A DNA stretch of 64,000 nt. Origin: Acanthaster planci. Its lineage: Eukaryota; Echinodermata; Asteroidea; Valvatida; Acanthasteridae. This document shows, in pieces, positions 47,501 to 57,832 of the stretch. The notes beneath the pieces were generated by a model that saw only the letters and a program-made list of their open reading frames with translations, was not told where the DNA came from and made no database searches. The stretch is taken from positions 3,458,430 to 3,522,429 of the forward strand of contig NW_019091362.1 in assembly GCF_001949145.1 (NCBI RefSeq), written 5' to 3'. Every line of letters begins with the position of its first letter. Position 1 is the first letter of the stretch. The translations under genes were made by a program, and so were the position numbers.

Positions 47501-48092
47501 CATGATTGAGAGAAATTTCAAGGTGGTGCTGATCGCGGAGTATTTTGAAGAGTCCCTGATCCTTCTCAAGGATCTGCTGTGCTGGAGCTTAGATGACATC
47601 GTGTACTTCAATCAGAACGCCCGCAGCCAATCCTCTGTCCGTCGTGTCACTGCCAACATGCGTAGGGAGATCCTGGATTGGAATGCAGCTGATGTCTCTA
47701 TGTACAATCACTTCAACCGGACGTTGTGGGAGAAAATCCGGCGCTACGGCCTGGACAGGATGAAAGGGGAGGTGGCCCAGCTGCGGCTCCGGAACGAGCT
47801 GCTGAAAAAAAGATGCATCGGGGGGAAACTGGAGTCCCATGACCCCAGGATGTGGTACCCGCCGGGCATCAAGGTGGACAGTTTCGTCCTGAAGCCCACT
47901 GCTCGGGGCGAACGGCTGTGTGAGCAGCTGATCCGGCCCGAGCTGACCTACATCGACATCCTGAAGGCCAAGCAGCGGCGAATCACTGCCAAGCTGGACC
48001 TGCGGGAGGAGTTCCTCCGACGCCATGCTCAGCTCAGAGATGCCCAGCCGCGGAGATACCCAAGGAGACGGTCGGAGAGAATCAGAGGCTGA
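35398..48092 (+). CDS. Galactose-3-O-sulfotransferase family protein with long stem (Gal3ST-2), three coding exons, 714 aa
   Basis: The coding exons are 35398-35567, 44465-45579 and 47233-48092. Split codons CA+G and G+GC join them in phase. Residues 1-7 are cytosolic and about 8-26 a signal anchor (YLVCLLGVLLFICIVLLM). Residues 27 to about 350 are a polar, low-complexity stem with an acidic patch (REDDDDEDDNG near 77-87) and many Lys/Arg/Ser. Residues 353-714 are the catalytic domain. The PAPS loop reads KTHKCSSSTLQN at about 364-375, the 3'-phosphate motif ILRDPVKQFESAF is at about 443-455, and MWYPPGIKVDSFVLK and RPE follow near the C-terminus. The family is Golgi PAPS:galactose 3-O-sulfotransferase. 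Vertebrate members are about 400-490 residues, so the stem is unusually long. Sites for N-glycosylation include NAS, NAT, NLT and NRT. It is a tandem paralogue of the gene at 10237-14715, in the same orientation. Confidence 0.92.
35645..35746. repeat. Palindromic mobile-element relic (family P1), copy 2
   Basis: TGGCTTTGGCTTAAAATCAT at the left is mirrored by GTGTGATTTTGGGCTGTAAT at the right, around GTCTATGGCAGTGGCTGCAG. This matches the palindrome at 4042-4131 in both arms and centre. Confidence 0.65.
36639..36898. mobile_element. MITE family M1 (about 260 bp)
   Basis: The left end GGTAATTACTGAAATTAGGG plus GTCC is mirrored by GGACCCATAATTTCTTGCAT plus TTCCCA. Subterminal GTGTCCCTGTTACATCTAAC and GTCAGATGTGACAGGGACG are also inverted. 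The body has CACTCTTGGAAATTAGAAAA as in the other copies. Confidence 0.8.
37310..37470. other. Isolated GC/CpG-rich patch in AT-rich intron
   Basis: A sharp GC rise (for example GTCCCGGGCGGCGCGGCGCT at 37430-37449) stands alone within intron 1 of Gal3ST-2. Neither strand gives a recognisable protein. It may be an alternative promoter, an old processed fragment or part of a repeat. Confidence 0.35.
37867..38631. other. Assembly gap (765 N)
   Basis: A run of N inside Gal3ST-2 intron 1. The right flank is again rich in ACATGTA steps. Confidence 0.95.
38810..39907. repeat. Tandem duplication unit, copy 1 (X and Y segments)
   Basis: X (38810-39025) contains ACTTTCACAAGGAAATGAAG and GACATGTTCATTTGACACTT. 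Y (39026-39907) contains AACAATCATCCAAAAGATAT, AAGGGTACGGCACCTGGGTA and a tRNA-like block. X recurs at 39908-40142 and Y at 41967-42891, each diverged by scattered substitutions, so this is a 1.1-kb tandem duplication. Confidence 0.85.
39550..39615 (-). repeat. tRNA-derived SINE head, copy 1
   Basis: On the minus strand an A-box-like CAGCTCAGTCAAGCACG (39613-39597) is followed 28 nt later by a B-box GGTTCAAATCC (39568-39558), the spacing of a tRNA-type RNA polymerase III promoter. It forms part of the Y repeat segment. Mismatches in the arms argue against a functional tRNA. Confidence 0.65.
40143..41965. mobile_element. 1.8-kb insertion within the second duplication copy
   Basis: The boundary follows from comparing the two duplication copies. 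AATT at 40139-40142 and at 41966-41969 could be a 4-bp target duplication, but the surrounding T-run makes this uncertain. No terminal inverted repeats or transposase frame were seen. An M1 MITE is nested inside at 40565-40810. Confidence 0.55.
40565..40810. mobile_element. MITE family M1, best copy (246 bp, TA target duplication)
   Basis: The left end TGGGTAATTCCAGAAATTAG plus GGGTCC is mirrored by GGACCTCTAATATCAGGAAT plus TACCCA. TA flanks both ends (40563-40564 and 40811-40812), as expected for a Tc1/mariner-mobilised element. It has no coding capacity. Confidence 0.85.
42520..42586 (-). repeat. tRNA-derived SINE head, copy 2
   Basis: The same A-box/B-box arrangement as at 39550-39615, with a few substitutions, in the Y' copy of the duplication. 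It was copied with the segment rather than inserted independently. Confidence 0.65.
44465..45579 (+). CDS. Gal3ST-2 coding exon 2 (stem and PAPS loop)
   Basis: The acceptor is CATTTGCACCGCAG, the first full codons are AAA AAC CAC, and the donor is GTGAGT after CTT G (phase 1). It encodes about 372 residues: the stem and then the first catalytic segment through NHARYNEL. The 5' part is AT-richer and less codon-biased than the catalytic part after about 45180. Confidence 0.93.
45580..47232 (+). other. Gal3ST-2 intron 2 (1.65 kb), mostly transposon
   Basis: This intron interrupts the catalytic domain between the PAPS loop and the 3'-phosphate motif. A complete hAT-type element accounts for 1334 of its 1653 bp. 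Confidence 0.9.
45600..46933. mobile_element. Non-autonomous hAT transposon (1334 bp) with 8-bp target duplication
   Basis: The ends are TAGGGGTGTGTAACGATACC and, inverted, TAAGGCTGTAACGATTCACG, the style of hAT superfamily termini. ATCATGAT stands immediately outside both ends (45592-45599 and 46934-46941), an exact 8-bp target duplication typical of hAT. No transposase frame remains; the longest is about 100 codons and unrecognised. The exact duplication suggests a fairly recent insertion. Confidence 0.9.
47233..48092 (+). CDS. Gal3ST-2 coding exon 3 (rest of catalytic domain)
   Basis: The acceptor is TTGTTTTCTGCAG and the frame is open to TGA at 48090-48092. It encodes LKKVMPSDTVYFTILRDPV through a basic C-terminal tail (RRYPRRRSERIRG). 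Confidence 0.95.
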
Positions 48093-51000
48093 GGTCTGCC
48101 GTGCCAGTAGTCTGCCGTCTCAGAAGCAACAGTACAGAAATGTAGTCATCAGTATTCAATTAGCCTAGACAGAGGTATGCATAGTTCCCATTAGGGATTC
48201 CTCACCTGTCTGAGAGGCTGATTTAATAAATCATGGTCTTCAGATTGAGAAGTACATTAGTACGTAAGCTTAACAGCTGTATTTGTAGTACTGATAAAGT
48301 TGACTCCATGCATCACCATTCATCAGAGTTGTGACTCAGAGCAAAGAGTGTCCCTGAATCTTTTCCAATCCAGGTCCTGTTAGGGTTTTCATGGTGGAGC
48401 TTTGCCACCTGTGCATCTCTATCAAGGGAGGCCCACTGGTGACTGTCTGCACCAGGAAGGTACATTGTACTTCATGCGTCCACCAGCAGATATCCTTGCT
48501 GGCATTTTCCTTCATGCCCTGATGCGGCTGAGATTGGAAGTTGGGCTGGGACAGGAATTTTTCCTGAATCCTCCCAAACCCACAACTTAAACCAGTGGAT
48601 CATGATTAGATCGAAGCCACATGTACTGTACATGTTAACCAGTTGCTGCTGAGTTCAGTTAAAATGGCCATGCACAAATACGGTCATTTTTCAAGATTTT
48701 CCGTTTTCTTAATTCTTCAAAAATTCATCACTTCGTTTACTGGATGTTTACACCAACACAAATGACTGTCTGGTGGCTACTTTAATCTGACAGGCAACAT
48801 CTATTTATGCCTGAGTACTTCAGCTAGGCCTGTTGCCTTGTAACGAGAGCGAATATTGTGTAGTGGTAGATAAGTTTCTTTTGTTCCCGAAACTGGCACA
48901 GTGCACTGCTGGTGTCTGTTCAATACGGGCCAGATTAGCATGCAGCGGTACTGTATTGCTCATCACTGGAGTGCTGGAGCGCTTTTGTCCCTGGTGGTAA
49001 TCGGCTCATGCTGAATGCCACAAACAGTGGTATAATCCTTCAAAACAATGACGGGTTTCCTCTGCTATTGACAACTGAAAAAATGTTGGCAATTCCCAGC
49101 AGCTCAGTCATTTGCTCCGAGTACAGTCTTTTGTTACAAGGCCCAGCTCTTTTCTGAATTCGGGCACTCCGGCTATGCTACAAACCCAAGGTACCCGAAA
49201 CCAGGCTCCCCAGTGCAAAGTGGTTAAGATCCGGGAATAACGTGCACATTTCCCCCCCCCCTTGGTGTACCTGTGATCTCTTTTGCCCTGAAACCTGGGA
49301 GCTCTGATGAATTAGATGCATGTACAATGTATGTGAGTGAACAGCCGTTGTGACTGATTACAAATGTGAGTGCACCTTAGGAGTGCTGATTTGTCTGAAA
49401 GATGTTTGCCAAAGAAATGAATTTTTCATTAGATCTACTGACAGATTAAACAATGCTAGCAAAGCAACAGTATAACATGAAGAGATTAAGAAATGGACTA
49501 TCAGTATTTTAAACACATTTTTTGGAAGAGTGTTGTGCAGTATTGTTTCACTTTACTGCAAAACTGTGTTTGAGTTTTAAAAAAGAGGATTTAGTGAAAT
49601 AGTTTGGATGAAAAGATACAGAGTATTTTTTACTAATCGGCAACAAACCTGGAATGAATTTTATTGTGCTTTGGTCGTTTTCAAACCTATTTTATAAGGC
49701 AAGTCACTGTTCTCCAAATCTTTATTCCAACAGTAAGTTTTCCAGTACTGGCTATTTCAAAGAAATGACGTTTTCCACAGATTGTGTCTTCCACTGACAA
49801 TTTGTGATTTTTCCTTACATGCTTTTCTCTCTTTTCTCATTTTTGGGAATTTTTGTTTTGAAGTATTAGCCATCAAGAGCTGAATTGTACATTTGTTGAC
49901 ATGAAAAAAATTGCTCTCCTGTGTTTGGCAATTTTGTAGCAGGTATAAAAGTTAGTTCATTTATAGTTTGTTGATTAAAAAAACGGCCAAGTGGGGCACT
50001 TAAATGGCAGCAAACGTCGAGCTGAAGTCAACCAATTCAGCAGTAAGGTTGTTGACATTGTGGATCTGGCCTTCTGTTTGGTTGATTCTTGGAGACTTTT
50101 CCTTCCAATGAATGTGCCAGCGATCAGTATTCCATCAGTGCTTTACATAAAATGAAGTGTATTGTCTGTCGAAGGTCATTTGGGATAATCAATATGGCCA
50201 TACATGTATGAGATAGACCCTACGTGCTCAAGTGGGGTTGTACACACACTTACACGCACCGATCATGTTGGAAATAATGTACGTTTGTAATGTGCCATAT
50301 CTGTTCTGTCCGATACTCCTAGCGCATGCTGATAACGTGTTCCTTTAACAAAAAGTAGCATGACATCAGCTGTTTTCATCCCAAATCATCTTTTCTCATT
50401 GAAATAATAGTTTAAATGCTCGTGTCTTCCCTGAATACCAAAAGTAGAGAGTGCTTGGTAATTTTACTCTGTATACTAACCGAAAAAAGCAAAATTCAAA
50501 GTTCCCACACTCAAGGACATCAATGGAGGACTGGGGGCTGTCAGCCTTCCACATTAGTGAGATGTATTGGCAAATTATGGTGCTGTCGGCAAGAATGCGG
50601 AAGGAAATGGAAAGGGAGGGTCACGGTCACATACAATGTAGGTGTCAAGTCGGGGAGTCAGACTACCATTCCACTCAGGAAATTTGGGGATGGTCCATAG
50701 GCGTATTTCTGAATGGCAACCCCCCCCCTGTTTTGAAATAGCCTAGTGACGTCCATTGTACAGACAGAAGGCAGCAGTACCAGACCACGGTGGTATGAAT
50801 GGTAGTTAATTTAGTCTGAGTACATTCTGCTGATGGCAGTGCTGGTTTGCTCTATTTAGTAGGTGGGATACAGTGTCGGTGTACCAATGCCGGATCTGGA
50901 TCCGTGCAAAACAAACAAGCCCGTCGAGAAGGGAAGTGTTCATTCTTCTGGGGAAAGGGTCAGAAGCACATCACAAATCCACCGAGGGAAGAATTACGAA

Positions 51001-54000
51001 TGAGTCGCAATGACACAAGTAACCTCATAACTCACCGTGGCAAGTCTACTGAATGCAGAATCGCAAAGTGCCTTTCCCTGAGCTGTATTGTGTTGGGATG
51101 TACATGTAGCCAAAGAGTAAAGTCTGATTTCACGGAGCACAGCCATTTTGCAAAACACAGGAAATATTTGGCTAGGAAAAACAGGTTATCAGCCTAAAAG
51201 TCACGTGAAACCTGCTTCTTGTTACTGGAACTCAGGTGATGTGTTGTCAGGCATGCCATGCAAAGCTACGATGTAGTCATTTTTTGGAAAAACCAAAAAC
51301 CCACAAACACCCCCAAAACCCCCATAAATTTGGGTCACCTCGCATCTCAGGACCCAGGGTATTGCCCTAATTGCATGTACCTCATCATGCCTTGTATTCC
51401 TAATGATTCTTGTGCCACTGCAGCATGCTTTTTGTTTTTGCCCCGTACAAGTTATCCTAGATGTCCTTGAGAAAGGCTTGATGTGTCACGCAAGGATGCC
51501 CAACCAGCCATATGTTGTGTGTCGTGACGGCAAGATCGTAGTGGCCGCATGTATTGTGCAGATTTGACAGGTGGGCATTTCATGTGGGCTGCCTCTTAAA
51601 TGTCAGTTGGAAAGATCAGTGAGCTGTGCAGCACATGTGAAGCAAGTAGGGAGATTGTTTTTTCTACTTTTGGCAGTGTATAGGGAGATGAAACGGCAAA
51701 TAATTGGGTTTATGGATCGTACAGCCTAATATGCATTATTGTGATAAGGTTAAGTGATGTGAATGCCGTGAAAGTTGTTGGAGAAATATACTGCGCTTTT
51801 TGCTGTTACATGTGCTGACTTTTTCATTGTGTGAACATTTTATTTTAAGTACATGGTTGCTTTTTGGTGGAAACAATGATAAAACGTAATGTTTATGCTT
51901 TTACTTTGTTAACCTGCATGAAGCTTGGCAAGTTTCAACCTGCGGGTTCAGTGCATCACTGAGACAGGGCTCTTTGTTACCTAGCAACCTCTTCCATTGG
52001 GGGAGACATTCATTTGTGCGCACATAGGGCGCCTTGTCCGCACAAACATTGTTTTTCTTAAAATGCACAGTCCGGCCAGGGACAATATCCAAGGCACACA
52101 GGAGCAGTGGCATGGAAGTCATCGGCCAGACTTTCTCTTTGTAGCAGTAGGGGAATACTTATGCACAGGGCTATTACTCTGGTTATGGAGACAACGAAAA
52201 ATAGCTTTGGAGGCTAGGTGCCGTTTGATTGAGGTTCGACAATCATTTAAATATCCAAAATCTAGATGCAGTGCATCATGACCATAATTTTAAGTGTTGA
52301 AAATGACATGTAAGTTGTATTTGTACAATGTGTTACCTCAGGCTGAGTATTTATCTGCATAGTTTTTTAAAAATGGTAATCTCGGTTACCTTATCAAGTT
52401 TATGAAAACAATGATCGGGTGAGGCTTGAAGTTTAGAGGACTAAATGCAAAAAGCTTTTTGTCAGGAATTCTTTCAGCATTTATTTAAGTTTCCCAAGTT
52501 TAAGCCTGTTGTGTGCTATTTGTAATGTGTAATTTGTTTTGTGTTATTATTTATAGTGCAGTTGTTTTTAGGTAGGTGTTTTATATTTTGAATCATACTA
52601 ATAGTATTGTAAGTACAAATTATTTAGGTTTATGCAGAGTTCACTTTGGGCTGTGCAGTGAGTCATTTAGAATGATTCCAAGAAATGCTGCTCTGTGATT
52701 GCAAGACTGCCAAAATAATAAGAAAAAGAAAAAACAAAGAGATTATGTGTATATACACCGTCATACTTCCTGAAAACCAAACCAAAATTTAAAAATCCTT
52801 TATATGTTATTCTTGCCAGACTTCAGTTTCCCTATTTCTTTGGAGTCAGGGTAAAATATCAATTTTAGGGTATAGAACATGTAGATGTTTTAGTGGTATG
52901 GACAAATTGCCTGTTTGTGGTGGCAAGGCTCACAAAGCATTGATAAAACCAGGATAGCAAAACTGCAATCTTGTGAGAACATTTGCAGATTCTAGAAAAA
53001 CTGCTGGCCGGGGTCAGAAAAATCATGAGAAATTATTTGATCACTGGCTCAAGGATGAAATTGACAACTAGTTACAGTCTTCTCTAACCCATGAAAGTAG
53101 TCTAGTGACCCACTTGTCTCCCACCATGTTTGAATAGTGGCCACCAAGTTATAACGCGTGGCATCTAAAGTTGAATATTTTGGGGTGCTTTATTTACATT
53201 CTTGAATATTTCATTTTACGCCACTAATATAAATCTTGATGAATACGCTGTTTATAAGTGTCTTTGAGTGCTTCCATTTTCAAAGATGTCACTGATGCCA
53301 AGGAATGAACTAAGCTACTGTCAGGGTCCATTAGTGTACAAGTAGTGAATGTGTATGAGTGCAGTAGGTAGAATAATTTCATGAGGTGACAGATGAAATG
53401 TGCCATTCTGTGAGACGAATGTGAAGCATTAAGTATTTGGTTTATACAATATCTGCATAAATCCTCTTGCTTGGAGAACAAATGGTCCTCACGTATTACG
53501 TGTCTGCCATTTGGGCTTGGGGTCAGTGTGAAGTGGTGAGCAAAGCATCTCCATTTTGCACTTTTTGCAGCAAACGTTAGGATGGTACTTGGAACATGTG
53601 CATGGTACTGTAGACACTCAAGTTTTGCACTTGATTGATTTTCCGAAAGGGTTGGATACAGTTCTTTTAGGGGGCTGTGTCCCATTGCAACAGAAAGACA
53701 TTGTATCTGTCTTCTATGTAGTGATTATTGTAACCAATTGTATTTCATTGGCATAGTTGGGACATGCTGTGCATGTATAGATTTACAAGAATGGTCCCAC
53801 AACTCATTTTTGTATTAAAAAAAATACCTGTAAATGGCTTCGTAAAAAGTTATTGTGAACGACACAGTTATGCTTTGTATTTTAACTTTTGTGCAAGTTG
53901 ATAGAGAGTGATCTCTCAAAAGCCAGTCTTCTTGAGCACATCCAGCAGTGAATAAGGTAACAGTTTTTGCACCAGTAAAGCAAGATGTTTTGACAGGCTT

Positions 54001-56247
54001 GATCGATATAGACAAGCTGCTTTGGATTATAGTTCATACTGAGTGCCCCCCACCAAAAAAAAGCCCTAAAATCTTAGGGCCCTGGGCAAAAACTTTGGGG
54101 ATGTATTTCATTCAACTTTCCTTTCCTCATGAATGTGTGAAAACTGACATGTATTTTGATTAATCATAGTGAAAACTGCACTTCTTTAAACATGAACAAT
54201 TTTTTACCACTCCAGCAAAATGATCATGCAAGATAAGGCTAAATTGGCTACACCTGACTATGTTTCATTACATGGAACATTTTAAGAACAGCAAATGTAA
54301 GATAATACAAAGTGATTAAAAAAATTAACCAGCATGAACTCAGTTTCTAGAGTTGCTCTTTTTTTTTCTCTGATAAGATGATCACTTTCTGTTACAAAGA
54401 CTGTTACAGACATTTATGGTGTGAGAACATTTTTGAAGGCATGTGAATGTGTTCAGAATTTTTTACTGTGCTTGAATATTTCAAACAGGGTAGTTTATGA
54501 GGATCTTGAAGTTTTCTCAGCCAAACTGATCAAATTGTCACTAAAATGGTAGCCATGTTTTCAAAAGCTTATTTGCTTGAATTTGCAGTTATTAGTAACA
54601 TAGAATATGCTGAAATTAAAAAAGAGTTTGCGAACAAAGGCATTCCACCTCCACAAAAGCTTTAGTGGATAAGTTTTAAGTCTTTAAAATCTGTAATGGA
54701 GGGAGTGTAGTGAAAGAGTTGAAGTCGGATTTGTCAGGAGGGGTCGCTGAAACTGGAATTAAGCCAGTGACCGAAGGCCAAGGATAATGAATCGAGATGT
54801 GAAATATTATGTGAATTTGTTTCAGGAGAGGAAATTGCATACTTTTGTCCAGGAGTATGTAAATACAGTGTATTGGGAATAGACAGTTTCAACCACAGCA
54901 CTGCCATTAACCACCCATCTTAACTCAAAACATTTTCAACAACTGGGATTATTTAATCATCAAGGCTCATGTGAGTGGCTTTAATGGACACTGGACTTAC
55001 AGAGTTTGTGAAGTACTTGTTAGCGTAAATGTTTAAAAGTTGCCATTTGTAGAGGCAGGGTGCTGTTGATTTTTAATGGACAAAATAATGGAGCAGATGT
55101 GCTAATTTTGTAAATCCTGTTTAAGATTGTGTGCTATGACAGTAGCTGGGTATTTGTCTGTCAGCGGTTTATTTTCTGCAGCTTTGAAACAACCTGATGT
55201 GCTAGTTGGACAAGGCAAAAGTAGTATTTCAACAACAGAACAAACATACTTGAATGTTAACTTCTAGCTTTGCTCAGTTTTTATAAGATTAAATTCTTTA
55301 TAAGAAAGTGAAGGAGGTATGTGGAAAGTTAGCAGTTGTAGACCTGTAACAAACGCTTTGCTCGTGTGTCTGCTTTCCTGTAGCATTGAGATGGGACACG
55401 ATTCATCAAGTCCCAATAGGAAAGCACAGATAAAAGCAAAGCATGACATCATTATGTCACAGGTCTGTGAACTTTGTGTGGTGGGCTTTGATGTGACATC
55501 ACCATCTTTATATGAAAACTGATTAGAGAATGTTATAGTAGATTAATTATTTTACTGACAAATTTGCAAAAAGCTGTCAGTAACTTCTTTTCTCTTGTCA
55601 GGATTCTCCTTGTTTATTAGATGTATAGAACAGGTTTAAGTCCCATTTTATAGATAGATGAACAAATGATGTAATGTGATATTGGACACCACTTTAAGTT
55701 GGAAAAACTTTGCATCAGGGAACAAACAGAAAAGTCTTATTTAATTAGATCAAGGCTAACATGTTTGTTGAGGTTTGGGAACACAAGTTGTTATTGAGGT
55801 CCCAACAATGGGTGGATCCAGAGCCAAGTTTTTGACGGGGCCATTTTTTTCAAAGAGGTGCCCCCAAATTTGAGGATTTCATTATATAACCTTATGGCCT
55901 ATCCAAGGGTTGAGGGTAAGCGTAAGGCTTTTCACCTACTTTTGAAAGGAAGGGAAACGAAATAGACCGATAAGATTGGTCCCTGTCATAATATGAAGTC
56001 CCCCATTTGCACCCCTCCCACGTTTGCCCCTCTGGATCTTGCAGTGATCCCAACTGTACCAAAGTGAATTACTTTGTCTCCATGATTACTTGGATTGGTT
56101 GTCTTTGGAAACCATCTTTATCCGGTCCAGTCTTCATCTTCCAAATCTAAGTTATTTTTATACTTATGTCATATGTAATGTATTATTTCTGTTTACTTCA
56201 TATTATTCTTGTAAAAGTTTTGTTTTTTAATTTTTTTTTGAAATAAA
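48093..56247 (+). other. Possible very long Gal3ST-2 3'UTR (8.2 kb)
   Basis: No coding exon is recognised. Compared with the intergenic region at 15-35 kb, recognisable MITEs are absent, and the stretch ends in a textbook 3'-end context at 56.2 kb. This is inference: the gene could equally use an earlier site, with ordinary intergenic DNA following. A 153-codon minus-strand frame at 53224-53685 has no family features. Confidence 0.3.
56242..56247 (+). terminator. Candidate poly(A) signal AATAAA
   Basis: GAAATAAAGTTC follows a T-rich stretch and a TTGTAAAAG block, and is followed by a T/C-rich then TG-containing segment. It fits a plus-strand mRNA 3' end upstream of the EF-hand gene. Confidence 0.45.
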
Positions 56248-57462
56248 GTTCTTTTCCCATCATTTATGGTGCATTTTTGTGAACTTTGTGTGCTGAATTT
56301 GTACTGCTATATTTACATTGTTTTTAAATTAGAGGAACAGTAATAGAAATACATATTTCTCATGAAATTTATGTAATAAATTTTACATTGGACAATAGAT
56401 GTTCAGGATGGAACTGAAGTGTTTAAAATTTGCCTCAATTTTGTGTTTGGACTAAATTTTAACTATAAAAAGAAATTTAGTTTATATATTTTAAAAATTT
56501 AGTTTATGTATTTTAACCAATATAAACATATTCTTTACCCTTTTATATTGAGCAAAGCCTGATGGGAAGAGGTATTGGTTTTGCATTAATTTACAAAAAC
56601 AAAATGCTAGTATTGAAGCGAGAGACCATTAGAACCTTAACTTTTACAATTTCTGGCCCACCCCCTTTTGGGGGGGGGGCATATGGTCCCGGATCCGCCA
56701 ATTGTTGAATGTTATACTGGATCAGTTGATTTGAATAAGGGGGTAGGAAATTTGCTTTAGTCTGTCCACTGCAGATAAACATGAATCGCAGTCGGCAAAA
56801 GTAATTGCGATTTGAAAATTCCAAATCAGATTAAATGTGTTAATTGACAAATTCTGAGTGATTGGTTGAGCGCGCTGTAGGTTGTGTGTGCGTGTCAGCG
56901 CTTAGCGGCACGGCGGGTCACATGTGTTTTCACCTCAAAAGCCCGTATCCAAGCAATGCCTGGAATGATGCATTTTTTGAGAGGGGACTTGCTGGTACTG
57001 TCTTACAAATTTACAATATAACTGTACCTAATTAATTTGGAATGAAGGAAGCTAGTTGTAGCATTCAATTTCATTGAAGCTCAATTATAGATTATCAGGA
57101 TAAAGTTATCCCATTTATTGTGTGTCCACTCAATGAATTAAAATATTACAATTTAAGCTTTCCCGTAAAAAAAATAGGAAAGTCCAGAAGCACCTGCACG
57201 TACATACGTAGTAAATGAACACTGAGGCGTGCTTGTATAAGTTGTAAGCAGTGGGTTGCAGATTGTTAGAAGAATACTTATTTATTTAAGAAAAAGCTTG
57301 AAATGACACAATTTTGGGGAGCATAGTTTCCTTGCGTTGCATGTTTGGTATCTGCAGTCAGTGTGTAAGTAATCATGTTCATAGTTTGATTGTCGACGAA
57401 GCTATTCAGTATTTTGTGAACATTTATTGATGATTGACTAAACCTCTGATCCACGCATCAAC
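56248..57462 (+). promoter_or_regulatory. Upstream region of the EF-hand gene
   Basis: Mostly AT-rich, with a CpG-containing stretch at about 56870-56930 (GAGCGCGCTGTAGG and AGCGGCACGGCGGG) and the start codon context ATCAACATGGCGACC at 57463. No TATA box is evident. Confidence 0.35.
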
Positions 57463-57832
57463 ATGGCGACCGCAGTAGTGCAAAATCGACGTCCAACAAC
57501 CTCGGCCGGAATACCGTCCAATTTGCCAGTTATCGAGCACCCGAGAGCCCGTCTTGGGGACAAAAACACCCTGAATGTTCGGGGCAGTAACCGAGGGGAC
57601 CTGATCACTCCCCTAGGCCGCTGCTCGCCTCCGTCCGGAGACGAAGGCCGAGCGGGTGGCGACGCTCAGGCCAACGGGCTAAATAGAAATTTGCCCCCAC
57701 TGAAAAAGGGGGAGGGGGTTCCCGTCCATTCGAAGGAGAAAGAGAACAGACAACTGGGAGAGTCTTTGGACAGCAGCGTGGGTGGAGGGTTCAGCAGACG
57801 GAAACACAACAGAATGCTCACTTGGCCACCAG
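57463..57832 (+). CDS. EF-hand gene coding exon 1
   Basis: The ATG in AACATGGCG starts MATAVVQNRRPTTSAGIPSN. The frame stays open past the donor G|GTAGTT at 57832/57833, and reading on runs into simple T-rich intron sequence. Phase 1. Confidence 0.75.

Noticed and set aside
53224-53685. 153-codon minus-strand frame
   Set aside because: It is long for AT-rich DNA but shows no motif, no splice context and no codon bias. Transcript evidence would be needed to revive it.
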